From contig DAOUBW010000019.1 of NCBI GenBank assembly GCA_034432555.1, positions 103,211 to 167,210 of the forward strand: 64,000 bases of DNA, in the 5' to 3' direction. Made by a program: the position numbers and the translations under genes. The stretch comes from CP2-2F sp034432555 (GTDB taxonomy: Bacteria; Chloroflexota; Anaerolineae; Aggregatilineales; UBA2796). Under the pieces are notes generated by a model. It saw nothing but the letters and a program-made list of their open reading frames with translations. It had not been told where the DNA came from and did not search any database. Below, piece by piece: positions 26,618-34,030 of this stretch. Positions within the stretch are counted from its first letter, which is position 1; every line of letters begins with the position of its first letter.

Positions 26618-27604
26618 ATGATCAATCCAATCGTTCTTGTCGTTGTGGTTGTGGTGCTGCTGCTGCTGGTGATTATTGTCGCCTTCAGTATGCGCTCCAA
26701 ACAGTCTGAAGATATTGAGGAACGGCTCGGCGTTTACACGGAGTCTACCTCGCTCATCAAACTTTCAGAGGAGTTTGAGCAGGAGGAGCGCGAAAAAGCG
26801 AAGAAAAGCGCCCTCACCGAGATTGCAGACAAAGCGGTTGGTGATACGAAGTGGGGCAAGGGCGCCCGCGCTCAACTTGCCCGCGCCGACCTCAAGCTGA
26901 CCGTTGGCGAATATTTTGGGTTGCACATCATTGCAATCGTTGGCATGGCGTTTGTCTCGCTGCTTATCCTGTTTCCCCTGCAGCCTGTGCAGGCAATCAT
27001 CGCTGCCGGCGCCGGTTTCTTTATGCCGCGCCTGTATGTGGGCAGAAAACAGACGCAGCGCCTGAAGAAGTTTGAGCAGCAACTGCCCGATCTGCTCAGC
27101 ATGTGGGTGAACTCGCTGCGCGCAGGCTACAGCGTATTGCAGGCGCTGGAGGCTATCTCCCGTGAGATGCCCTCACCAACTAACACCGAAATTCAGCGCG
27201 TCATCCGTGAAGTGCAGTTGGGTATTCCGCTGGAAGAAGCGCTTGATCACATGCTAGAGCGTATGCCGAGCGCCGAACTAGACTTGTGCTTCACAGCAGT
27301 CAACATTCAGCGTGAAGTCGGTGGTAACCTTGCTGAAATCCTAGAAGTGATTGGTCATACCATTCGTGAGCGCATCAAGCTGTTTGGTGAAATCCGCGTG
27401 CTGACGGCGCAAGGGCGCATCACCGGCTGGCTGATCAGCGCCCTGCCCATCATCTTGGGCTTTCTGCTCTTTTTGATCAACCCGCGCTATATGAGCAACC
27501 TGTTCAGCAATCCCGGCTGTGGGTGGCCCATGCTGGCTGTCGGTACATTTATGATTGTAGCAGGTATGGCAGCCATTCAACGTATTGTATCCATTGATAT
27601 TTAG
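26618..27604 (+). CDS. tadB: Tad pilus membrane platform protein TadB
   Basis: A 328-residue type II secretion F-domain protein. A membrane segment lies at residues 4-25, a cytoplasmic region with a segment pair near 105-145, then the F domain (LPDLLSMWVNSLRAGYSVLQAL, GNLAEILEVIGHTIRER) and two C-terminal membrane segments. With TadC it forms the inner-membrane platform driven by the CpaF ATPase. ATG 26618 has GGAG 8 bases upstream; the earlier GTG 26600 in frame has its ribosome site too close. Confidence 0.88.
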   Translation: MINPIVLVVVVVVLLLLVIIVAFSMRSKQSEDIEERLGVYTESTSLIKLSEEFEQEEREKAKKSALTEIADKAVGDTKWGKGARAQLARADLKLTVGEYFGLHIIAIVGMAFVSLLILFPLQPVQAIIAAGAGFFMPRLYVGRKQTQRLKKFEQQLPDLLSMWVNSLRAGYSVLQALEAISREMPSPTNTEIQRVIREVQLGIPLEEALDHMLERMPSAELDLCFTAVNIQREVGGNLAEILEVIGHTIRERIKLFGEIRVLTAQGRITGWLISALPIILGFLLFLINPRYMSNLFSNPGCGWPMLAVGTFMIVAGMAAIQRIVSIDI

Positions 27605-27618
27605 GGGAGGGTAAGAAA

Positions 27619-28581
27619 ATGCCACCTGAAGCAACCGACTCTGGAACTATTCAAATGATCGCCCTGATCGTGATCGGTCTGGGTGGTCTAGGGCTGTTAG
27701 CAGGTTTAGTGTGGGTTGGTCTGCGCGAGAACAAAGGCGGTGACCCACTCCAAGACCGTTTGGCAGAGTTTGCAGAGCGCGAAATGCCCGGCTCTCTTGA
27801 AGAGCTAGAAATGTCTATGGGCTTCAAGGATCGCGTGCTGCTGCCGCTGTTCAAGACGCTTGCCAACCGCTTAAGCCGCTTAACGCCTGAAAGCCAGATC
27901 GAGTCGGCACGCCGCAAGATTGAACTGGCGGGCAAAGCGCAGACGATGGATCCGCGCACCTTCTTCGGCACGCGCATCATGCTGACGGTGCTGCTTGGTG
28001 TTGGCGGTGGGTTTGTATTCTTCGTAACCCTTAAACTGGATACCTTAACGGCAGTGGGCTTGACCGCTCTGGTAGCCTATTTGGGCTACTACATGCCCGA
28101 ATCGCAGCTCAAAAGCCAGATCAAAAAGCGCCAAGAGCGCATCATCCGTGCGCTGCCGGACGCGCTTGACTTGCTCACCATCTGTGTGGAAGCAGGCTTA
28201 GGCTTTGATCAGGCGATGGGTAAGGTTTACGAGAAGTGGGATAACGATCTGGCGCAGGCGTTTGGGCGCGTTATCCAAGAGATCGCCTATGGCAAAATGC
28301 GCCGCGAAGCACTCCGCGATATGGCTTACAGCATGGACGTGCCAGATGTGACCAGCTTCACGGCTGCCATCATCCAGGCAGACCAGCTCGGTGTGAGCAT
28401 TGGTAAAATCCTCCGCATTCAATCCGACCAAATGCGCGTGAAACGCCGTCAGCGCGCTCAGGAAAAGGCACATCAGGCACCCGTCAAAATGATGATCCCG
28501 ATGGTGTTCCTGATCTTCCCATCCATTTGGTTGGTGCTGCTCGGTCCGTCCCTGATCATCATCCTGCAAGGCGGGTATTAA
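27619..28581 (+). CDS. tadC: Tad pilus membrane platform protein TadC
   Basis: A 320-residue second F-domain protein, 14 bases after tadB. It has an N-terminal membrane segment (about residues 10-30), a middle pair (115-155), the F domain (LPDALDLLTICVEAGLGFDQAM, VTSFTAAIIQADQLGVSIG) and a C-terminal membrane segment. It pairs with TadB. GGGGAGGG lies ideally before ATG 27619. No pilin, prepilin peptidase, TadE/F or secretin gene follows. Confidence 0.88.
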   Translation: MPPEATDSGTIQMIALIVIGLGGLGLLAGLVWVGLRENKGGDPLQDRLAEFAEREMPGSLEELEMSMGFKDRVLLPLFKTLANRLSRLTPESQIESARRKIELAGKAQTMDPRTFFGTRIMLTVLLGVGGGFVFFVTLKLDTLTAVGLTALVAYLGYYMPESQLKSQIKKRQERIIRALPDALDLLTICVEAGLGFDQAMGKVYEKWDNDLAQAFGRVIQEIAYGKMRREALRDMAYSMDVPDVTSFTAAIIQADQLGVSIGKILRIQSDQMRVKRRQRAQEKAHQAPVKMMIPMVFLIFPSIWLVLLGPSLIIILQGGY

Positions 28582-28589
28582 CCTAAAGC

Positions 28590-29315
28590 ATGTCCCGTCG
28601 GTTCGTTTTGCCCGCCCGTTCGGAGGCGGGCAAACTTTTTAAGCAGCTGTGGCGTGCGGCTGCCCACACGGCGCTCGATTTTCTCTTTCCGCCGCACTGC
28701 ATCGCCTGTGTGCGCATTGGCAGCCTCTATTGCCCACACTGCCTTGCCGAACTGCCCTTCCCACCCATCAACCACACACCGTCAAGTCCGCTGACCCTGC
28801 ACATTGCCGCCGCCTTCTTTGAAGGTCCCCTGCGAGATGCCATTCATGCCCTAAAGTATGAAGGTAAACAGCGCTATGCACCATTGCTGGCAGCACGCCT
28901 TGCCCTTGCCCTCGCTCAAACCAATTATCGCGCCGATGCCGTGATCGCGCTGCCTTTGCACGCGGAACGCCTCGCATGGCGTGGCTATAACCAATCAGCG
29001 CTCTTAGCACAGGCATTGGCGGCACATCTGAAATTGCCCTATCTGCCTGATGCCGCACAACGTATCCAGAACACTGTGCCGCAAGTTGATTTGAATCGGC
29101 AGCAGCGGGCTGCGAATGTTGCCAACGCCTTTCAGGCGGCGCCTGATCACGTGCATGGTTTGCACATATTGTTAGTGGATGATGTTGCAACTACAGGTGC
29201 AACGTTGGGTGCCTGCGCGGCAGCGCTAAAAGATGCAGGCGCAGCGTCCGTGTGTGGGCTAACGGTTGCCACTGCGATATACCATCAGGCTGCTCTCGAC
29301 CTACCCCAGCCCTAA
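28590..29315 (+). CDS. comF: ComF family phosphoribosyltransferase-like protein
   Basis: A 241-residue ComFC-like protein. A zinc ribbon follows LDFLFPPHCIAC (Cys pairs, residues about 37-53). The phosphoribosyltransferase fold has LKYEGK and the PRPP loop LLVDDVATTGATL near residue 195. ComF is needed for DNA uptake in naturally competent bacteria, though the reaction is unknown. It lies 8 bases after tadC, so it may share the Tad transcript. A complete intrinsic-terminator hairpin lies inside its first 17 codons. No later in-frame ATG, GTG or TTG precedes the zinc ribbon, so the start must be ATG 28590 or TTG 28608. Confidence 0.82.
   Translation: MSRRFVLPARSEAGKLFKQLWRAAAHTALDFLFPPHCIACVRIGSLYCPHCLAELPFPPINHTPSSPLTLHIAAAFFEGPLRDAIHALKYEGKQRYAPLLAARLALALAQTNYRADAVIALPLHAERLAWRGYNQSALLAQALAAHLKLPYLPDAAQRIQNTVPQVDLNRQQRAANVANAFQAAPDHVHGLHILLVDDVATTGATLGACAAALKDAGAASVCGLTVATAIYHQAALDLPQP
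28607..28640 (+). terminator. intrinsic-terminator hairpin inside the 5' end of comF
   Basis: A perfect 10-bp GC-rich stem (TTTGCCCGCC / GGCGGGCAAA, 8-base loop) at 28607-28634 is followed by CTTTTT. It ends the tadBC transcript or acts as an attenuator of comF. Confidence 0.75.
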
Positions 29316-29352
29316 AAATTAGGCGTTCGGCGGCGGTATTTACGAAATTCTG

Positions 29353-29381
29353 TTACAAGCCCGCCACCTTTATGCTATAGT
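29353..29381 (+). promoter_or_regulatory. sigma-70-like promoter for the SPFH gene
   Basis: TTACAA (29353-29358) and TATAGT (29376-29381) with an exact 17-base spacer, 56 bases before ATG 29437. Confidence 0.65.
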
Positions 29382-29436
29382 TATACAAATTAACGAGTCC
29401 CACACGGGCGATTCACTCCGCATTTTGGAGGTTAGC

Positions 29437-30558
29437 ATGACTTTGACTTCAATAATGGGCTTTCTCTCGCTGGCAGGCTGGATGGCTGTCCTAGCTGGCG
29501 CAGGCATCGCCATCAGCAACGCTGCCCAAAACCGTCCTACCCGCGGCGGCATTGCGTTGGCTGCCTTTGGCTTAGTGGTTGGTGTGGTCTTCTTCCTTGC
29601 CAGCACCGGTTTGGTGACGGTCGGTGCAACACAAGTCGCTGTCGTCTTCCAATCCATCGGCGGCGATCCTGAGGAAGGCAACCTCTGGAAAACACCGCTC
29701 GGTCCCGGTGTGCATATCATCATGCCTATCATTAACGAGCCTATCCTGTATACAACAGCAGTGCAGACTTACACCATGTCCCGCGTGACGGACGAAGGGC
29801 AAGTGCGCCGTGCCGACGCGGTTGAAGGGCGCACCCGTGATGGTCAGCAGGTGCTGATCGATGTCTCGGTGCTGTACCGCATTGACCGTGACTTTGCTAA
29901 CACACTTCACCGCAAGTGGCAAAACCGCTACGAGAATGACTTTGTGCGCCCAACGGTGCGCTCTGCCGTTCGTGAGCGTGTGGCAAGCTACAGTGTGAAT
30001 GACTTATATGGCGGCACTAGCCTGGTCACAGTCACTGATGCGGATACCGGCCAGTCCCGTACGGAACAAGCCGTTTCTAAGCTGCCTGAATTGCAGCGCC
30101 GCCTAAATGAAGAACTGCGGCCTGTTTTTGCCGAGAACGGCTTGTTCTTGCAGGAACTGCTGATCCGCGAGATTACCTTCAGCGAGGAATTCATCCGCGC
30201 TGTGGAAGCAAAGCAGGTGGCTGAGCAGCAGGCTGAGCAGGCAAAACAAGAGGCTGAACGCGCCCGCACGCTGGCAAGTGGTCAGGCAGACGCGGCAGTG
30301 ACGGCTGCACGCGGTGAGGCAAACGCGCTCCGCGAACGCGCCAACGGTGAGGCAGCCGCCATCCGTGCGCGTGCCGCCGCTGAAGCAGAGGCACTCGCCT
30401 TGATCAATGAGCAGATCACCAAGAACCCAATGCTGCTACAGTGGCGCTACATCGAACAGATTGCGCCCAACATCAGCATGATCTTGCTGCCCAGCAATGC
30501 ACCCTTCCTCTTTGATATTGAGCAGTTGATGCAGCAAGCTGGCGCAGCGCGCCGCTAA
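29437..30558 (+). CDS. SPFH/prohibitin-like membrane protein
   Basis: A 373-residue protein with two N-terminal hydrophobic segments (about 5-25 and 40-62), an SPFH/Band 7 domain (GVHIIMPIINEP... VLIDVSVLYRID... REITFSEEFI) and a long Ala/Glu/Gln-rich coiled coil (KQVAEQQAEQAKQEAERAR onward). It resembles prohibitins and HflK/C. Such proteins form large cage-like oligomers on the membrane and organise proteases or lipids. A clear GGAGG precedes ATG 29437, and it has its own promoter. Confidence 0.85.
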   Translation: MTLTSIMGFLSLAGWMAVLAGAGIAISNAAQNRPTRGGIALAAFGLVVGVVFFLASTGLVTVGATQVAVVFQSIGGDPEEGNLWKTPLGPGVHIIMPIINEPILYTTAVQTYTMSRVTDEGQVRRADAVEGRTRDGQQVLIDVSVLYRIDRDFANTLHRKWQNRYENDFVRPTVRSAVRERVASYSVNDLYGGTSLVTVTDADTGQSRTEQAVSKLPELQRRLNEELRPVFAENGLFLQELLIREITFSEEFIRAVEAKQVAEQQAEQAKQEAERARTLASGQADAAVTAARGEANALRERANGEAAAIRARAAAEAEALALINEQITKNPMLLQWRYIEQIAPNISMILLPSNAPFLFDIEQLMQQAGAARR

Positions 30559-30625
30559 GCACCCTCATGCTTGTCCTGTTGGTTGCATAGATCGGCAGGA
30601 CAAGCCCTTCTCTGGAGTAGTTTTC

Positions 30626-30964
30626 ATGAAATTCTTGCGCGAACTCGCCCGAATGCTCAGCAGCACGCCAGCCAACGCCGCGCAAGGCGATATTGGCATG
30701 TATTATTACGTCAAAGCGCGCCGCAGTGGCGAAGTGATCCGCATTCGCATCAACCCTAACAACGATCTCTCGCTCAATGATGACGATAACGGTTACTTCG
30801 TACGGAAAGTTGCCGTTGGCACACGCAGCTTTGAGCGTGTTGAGCTTGAAGTAAGCTACGATAAAAACCGCAAGGTAATCAATACAGAGGTGCAAGGCGG
30901 CACGCTAGTTGATCAAGCTGCCTACGATGCCGATCAAACCTCATCACCTGCTGCTGCTGAATAG
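30626..30964 (+). CDS. conserved-looking small protein of unknown function
   Basis: A 112-residue soluble protein. After a short N-terminal helix (MKFLRELARML) comes a beta-rich middle with YYYVKARRSGEVIRIRIN and GYFVRKVAVGTRSFERVELEVSY, and an acidic/Ala tail. GGAG lies 8 bases before ATG 30626. It probably shares the SPFH transcript (67-base gap). No family was recognised and no function is proposed. Confidence 0.65.
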   Translation: MKFLRELARMLSSTPANAAQGDIGMYYYVKARRSGEVIRIRINPNNDLSLNDDDNGYFVRKVAVGTRSFERVELEVSYDKNRKVINTEVQGGTLVDQAAYDADQTSSPAAAE

Positions 30965-30971
30965 GGACTTC

Positions 30972-31322
30972 ATGAGCAAGATCAAGCGTGAGTTCGAGTC
31001 TTTTGCGCCCACCTCTCGTGCTGAGTGGCGGCAGTGGCTGGCGGATAACCACACCACCTCAGATGGACTGTGGCTGATCTACTCTAAAAAAGAGAGTGGC
31101 AAGCCAAGCCTTTCCCACGATGAGGCAGTTGAGGAAGCACTCTGCTTTGGCTGGATAGATAGCGTCGTCAACAAGCTGGATGCCGAACGCCATAAGCGGC
31201 TTTTCTCGCCGCGCAAGGCGAAGAGCAACTGGTCGCGCTTGAACAAAGAGCGCGTTGCACGTCTGCTATCGCATGTTCTGATGCGCCTAGTCGCTCTGTC
31301 TCAACCCTCCCGCCTTTTTTGA
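30972..31322 (+). pseudogene. YdeI/OmpD-associated family gene, 3' half lost
   Basis: The first ~98 residues follow the YdeI/OmpD-associated family closely (SRAEWRQWLADNH, KPSLSHDEAVEEALCFGWIDS, SPRKAKSNWSRLNKERV). The normal protein is about 190-200 residues, but this frame stops at 116, and the last ~17 residues look unrelated. The other two frames beyond about 31270 do not restore the family sequence, so a simple frameshift is not the cause. The break lies just before an inverted repeat and the CRISPR-repeat-like unit, suggesting a recombination or deletion joint. A short functional product is possible but unlikely. Confidence 0.65.
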
Positions 31323-31339
31323 CGGCGGACGAGTTGAGA
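31299..31339. repeat. inverted repeat at the ydeI break
   Basis: TCTCAAC (31299-31305) pairs with GTTGAGA (31333-31339), and CCGCC (31310-31314) pairs with GGCGG (31324-31328) inside it, around a T-run. It could be a terminator or the end of a lost element. Confidence 0.5.
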
Positions 31340-31342
31340 TGC

Positions 31343-31372
31343 TTGACAACTTAAAACGACTTGTGGTATGCC
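31343..31372 (+). promoter_or_regulatory. possible leader promoter upstream of the solitary repeat
   Basis: A consensus TTGACA (31343-31348) with TATGCC (31367-31372) 18 bases later. It points towards the repeat at 31479, about 105 bases downstream, as in a CRISPR leader. Confidence 0.4.
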
Positions 31373-31478
31373 TTTCAATAGGTCGCTCCTTAAAAACTTG
31401 ATACAAAAAACGCCCTAGAAAACGGTTGTTTTTTCGCACAGGTCATACATGACTTGTGAAAGAATGAGGAGTCTAGGG

Positions 31479-31515
31479 GTTGCAACCCACTTCGACCCGT
31501 AAAGGGTACTGAAAC
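31479..31515 (+). CRISPR. solitary CRISPR-repeat-like unit (no array)
   Basis: A 37-base stretch starting GTTGCAACCC and ending ACTGAAAC, with the internal dyad ACCC-GTAAA-GGGT. Length, GTTGCAA start, central short hairpin and GAAAC end match type I/III CRISPR repeats; the last eight bases would be the crRNA 5' handle. Only one copy exists in the window, so no spacer is delimited, and no cas gene is present. It is best read as the remnant or end of an array. Confidence 0.5.
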
Positions 31516-31551
31516 ACTTTGACCGCGACTAGGCACTCAGCAAATTTACTA

Positions 31552-31580
31552 TGCCACTCTGTGCCTGATTCCGCTATAAT
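31552..31580 (+). promoter_or_regulatory. promoter for the M20 amidohydrolase gene
   Basis: A perfect TATAAT (31575-31580), 38 bases before ATG 31619. The -35 candidate TGCCAC, 17 bases upstream, is weak. Confidence 0.55.
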
Positions 31581-31618
31581 AGTAGCAACAACCACAGCAG
31601 GACGGGAAAAGTGACGTA

Positions 31619-32803
31619 ATGGCGATAGATTGGCTGGCGCAGGCACAGGCTATGCGCGCTGAATTGGTGGCACGCCGCCGTGATTTTCATCAACATCCAG
31701 AGCTTGCCTTTGCAGAGGTTCGCACGGCGGGCATTGTCGCGGCTGAACTTGGCGCGCTTGGCTTAGAAGTGCAGACAGGCGTCGGCAAGACGGGCGTCGT
31801 GGGCATTCTTGAAGGCGCACAGGATGGCATGACAGTGCTAGTGCGCTGCGATATGGATGCGCTGCCTATCCCAGAGGCGAACGAGACCGAATACGTCTCG
31901 CAAACGGCGGGCAAAATGCATGCCTGCGGTCATGATGGGCATACTGCAATCGGGCTTGGTGTGGCAAAGCTGCTTGCCGCGCACCGTGACCAGCTTGTGG
32001 GACGGGTCAAGTTCGTCTTCCAGCCCGCAGAAGAAATCGCCGCCGGCGCTTACGCCATGATCAATGATGGCGTGCTAGAGGCACCTGTGCCGCAAGTGGC
32101 GCTTGGCTTGCACCTTTGGAATAACGTACCCGTTGGCACAGTCAGCGTGACCGAGGGCGCGGCGATGGCAAGCGCCAACGATTTCACGATCACCGTGCGC
32201 GGCAGAGGTGGTCACGGTGCGCTGCCTGATGAAACACGCGATCCACTCTTGGCAGCCGCACAGATCATCACCGCTTTGCAGAGCATCGTCAGTCGCAACG
32301 TCAGCGGTATGGATACCGCCGTGCTTTCGGTCTGCAACATTCGCGGCGGCGATGCTAACAACGTCATTCCTGCTGAAGTAACGCTTGGTGGCACTTTCCG
32401 CACCTATCAGCCTGCCACAAACGACCTTGTGACGCGCCGCCTGCGCGAAGTTGCCGAAGGCGTGGCAACCGCGCTTGGTTGCACTGCTGAAGTGCGCGCC
32501 GATCTGCTGGCGCCGCCGCTCATCAACGATGCAGGCGTTAATGCGCGTTTGCGCGAAGTTTTTGGGCGTGCTGCACCTGAGATTAGCCTGATTGACAGCG
32601 CACGTACAATGGCATCTGAGGATATGGCGTGCTTCTTGGAGCGTATGCCCGGCACGTTCTTCTTTGTTGGCTCTGCCAACAGTGCGCGTGGGTTAGATTT
32701 TCCGCACCATCACCCGCGCTTCGATTTCGATGAGGACTCGTTGCCCATCGGTGCGGGCTTGTTAGCGGCAGCAGTTGCCGAGTATGTGCTGCCGAACGCA
32801 TAG
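31619..32803 (+). CDS. M20 family metallo-amidohydrolase
   Basis: A 394-residue M20D-type peptidase/amidohydrolase. Metal-binding and catalytic motifs are present: the Cys-His motif MHACGHDGHTA (around residues 100-110), FQPAEEIAAGA with the catalytic Glu pair, and a late metal-ligand His in FPHHHPRFD. A dimerisation domain interrupts the catalytic domain. Relatives hydrolyse N-acyl amino acids, hippurate or indole-acetyl amino acids; the substrate here is unknown. It has its own TATAAT promoter and precedes a gamma-glutamylcyclotransferase-like gene by 12 bases, so both may act on amino-acid conjugates. Confidence 0.88.
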   Translation: MAIDWLAQAQAMRAELVARRRDFHQHPELAFAEVRTAGIVAAELGALGLEVQTGVGKTGVVGILEGAQDGMTVLVRCDMDALPIPEANETEYVSQTAGKMHACGHDGHTAIGLGVAKLLAAHRDQLVGRVKFVFQPAEEIAAGAYAMINDGVLEAPVPQVALGLHLWNNVPVGTVSVTEGAAMASANDFTITVRGRGGHGALPDETRDPLLAAAQIITALQSIVSRNVSGMDTAVLSVCNIRGGDANNVIPAEVTLGGTFRTYQPATNDLVTRRLREVAEGVATALGCTAEVRADLLAPPLINDAGVNARLREVFGRAAPEISLIDSARTMASEDMACFLERMPGTFFFVGSANSARGLDFPHHHPRFDFDEDSLPIGAGLLAAAVAEYVLPNA

Positions 32804-32815
32804 GAGTTTGATGCC

Positions 32816-33334
32816 ATGAAAATGCGCCCTGTGCGTTCCACCCGCGATTGGATTCAAACGCCAATTTTTGCCTATGGCACGCTGCGGAACGGCGAACGCA
32901 ACTATATGCGCTTGCTGTGCGGCTACACCGTCAGCGAGTTTGCCGCTGAGGCGGATAACATGCGTCTCTACTCACTGGGCGCTTTTCCCGTGCTGCTGGA
33001 TGCCGCACCCAACGAAGGCGTGGCGGTGAAAGGTGAGGTTATGGTGCTGCACCCTGCCTACTATCCACGCTTGCTGGCAGAATTGGACTACCTAGAGGGC
33101 TATAATCCAAACACTGACCAAGCCAGCGGTGAGATGGGCTTGTACCAGCGCGTGCGGCGGCGCGTGCGGCTTAGCGGCGGCGCAGAGGCTTGGGCATGGC
33201 TGTATGTGGGCAATCCTGCTGTATTGGCAGCCCATCCACACACCGAGATTCCGCACGGCGATTGGCTGCGCTATCAGCGTGAGCGTGGCAAAACGCCGCG
33301 CCTGTTCAAAGCTGCTAAAATCGGTCAGAATTAA
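32816..33334 (+). CDS. gamma-glutamylcyclotransferase-like protein
   Basis: A 172-residue protein with the GGCT fold: substrate-loop FAYGTLRNGERN (around residues 19-30) and the acidic LAELDYLEGYNP with the likely catalytic Glu near residue 86. Family members cyclise gamma-glutamyl amino acids or glutathione to 5-oxoproline; many bacterial members are uncharacterised. GGAG lies 12 bases before ATG 32816. It probably forms an operon with the M20 gene and the following genes (3-base gap). Confidence 0.8.
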   Translation: MKMRPVRSTRDWIQTPIFAYGTLRNGERNYMRLLCGYTVSEFAAEADNMRLYSLGAFPVLLDAAPNEGVAVKGEVMVLHPAYYPRLLAELDYLEGYNPNTDQASGEMGLYQRVRRRVRLSGGAEAWAWLYVGNPAVLAAHPHTEIPHGDWLRYQRERGKTPRLFKAAKIGQN

Positions 33335-33337
33335 GCC

Positions 33338-34030
33338 ATGCCACAGGTAAACGTTTTGCGGTGGCGCGATGGGCGCGGTTGGCTGGTGCTGAATGGCGGT
33401 GGCGCGCAGTTAGGCGATCAAGAGGACGTTGATCTGGATATCGAGGCGCAAGCACTAGCGCGCATTGCCTACGGTGAGCCGATTGCCTACATTTGGGCAG
33501 CCAGTGATGCTGATGCAGCAGATCGGCACTTGGCGCGCCTTGATGAGATGGGCGCACCGACGGGCTATTTGGTGGATGTGGTCACGGAAGATGACGCCAC
33601 CATTCGCGCCCAATTGGATGAAGCGGGCATGATCATTTTGGGTGATGGTCACGCCGCAGAGGCACTGCGGGCAGCCTTGCCGGGCGCTGCGCTTGAAGGG
33701 ATGCAGGCTGCTTATGCCCGCGGCGCAGTCATCCTAGCGACGGGTGCCGGGGCAGCAGCGCTGGGCAGCTATGTGGAAGGTGCAAACGGGTTAGGCTGGC
33801 TGGAAAATGCCATCATCATGCCCAATTACGAGGATCCGCGCCAAGCGGCACTTTTACACAGCCTGCTAGAAGAACATCCCACTGCCTATGGCGTTGGCAT
33901 CGGCAGCCGTTCGGCGTTGGCACTTGGCGCGGATGGACAAGTTGAAGCGTGGGGCGAACGCCGCATCACAATTACCCTCGGCAGCGCGCTAACCTCTGCG
34001 GCAGCGCAGAATGACGGTGGAGACCGATGA
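33338..34030 (+). CDS. class I GATase-like (cyanophycinase-related) protein lacking the catalytic Ser
   Basis: A 230-residue alpha/beta protein. It resembles cyanophycinase/peptidase S51-like folds: LVLNGGGAQL at the N terminus, IILGDGHAAEAL mid-protein, then VILATGAGAAALGSY where the nucleophile elbow (usually GTSAGA) would be. Here it reads TGAGAAA, with no Ser or Cys, so peptidase activity is doubtful. It could be a binding protein or an inactive paralogue. Its stop overlaps the next gene in an ATGA. Confidence 0.55.
   Translation: MPQVNVLRWRDGRGWLVLNGGGAQLGDQEDVDLDIEAQALARIAYGEPIAYIWAASDADAADRHLARLDEMGAPTGYLVDVVTEDDATIRAQLDEAGMIILGDGHAAEALRAALPGAALEGMQAAYARGAVILATGAGAAALGSYVEGANGLGWLENAIIMPNYEDPRQAALLHSLLEEHPTAYGVGIGSRSALALGADGQVEAWGERRITITLGSALTSAAAQNDGGDR

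Larger units (their letters stand above)
31323..31618. other. gene-free region with leader-like sequence
   Basis: About 295 bases without a credible gene. It is richer in A and T than its surroundings (A-runs and T-runs at about 31395-31435) and contains a TTGACA -35 box, a GTCAT/ATGAC palindrome near 31442-31453, the CRISPR-repeat-like unit and the M20 promoter. It looks like a CRISPR leader plus a single repeat rather than a normal intergenic gap. Confidence 0.55.

Noticed and set aside
31515..31618. A second CRISPR repeat or spacer array after 31515
   Set aside because: No further copy of the repeat, even degenerate, was seen up to the M20 gene, so no array is claimed.
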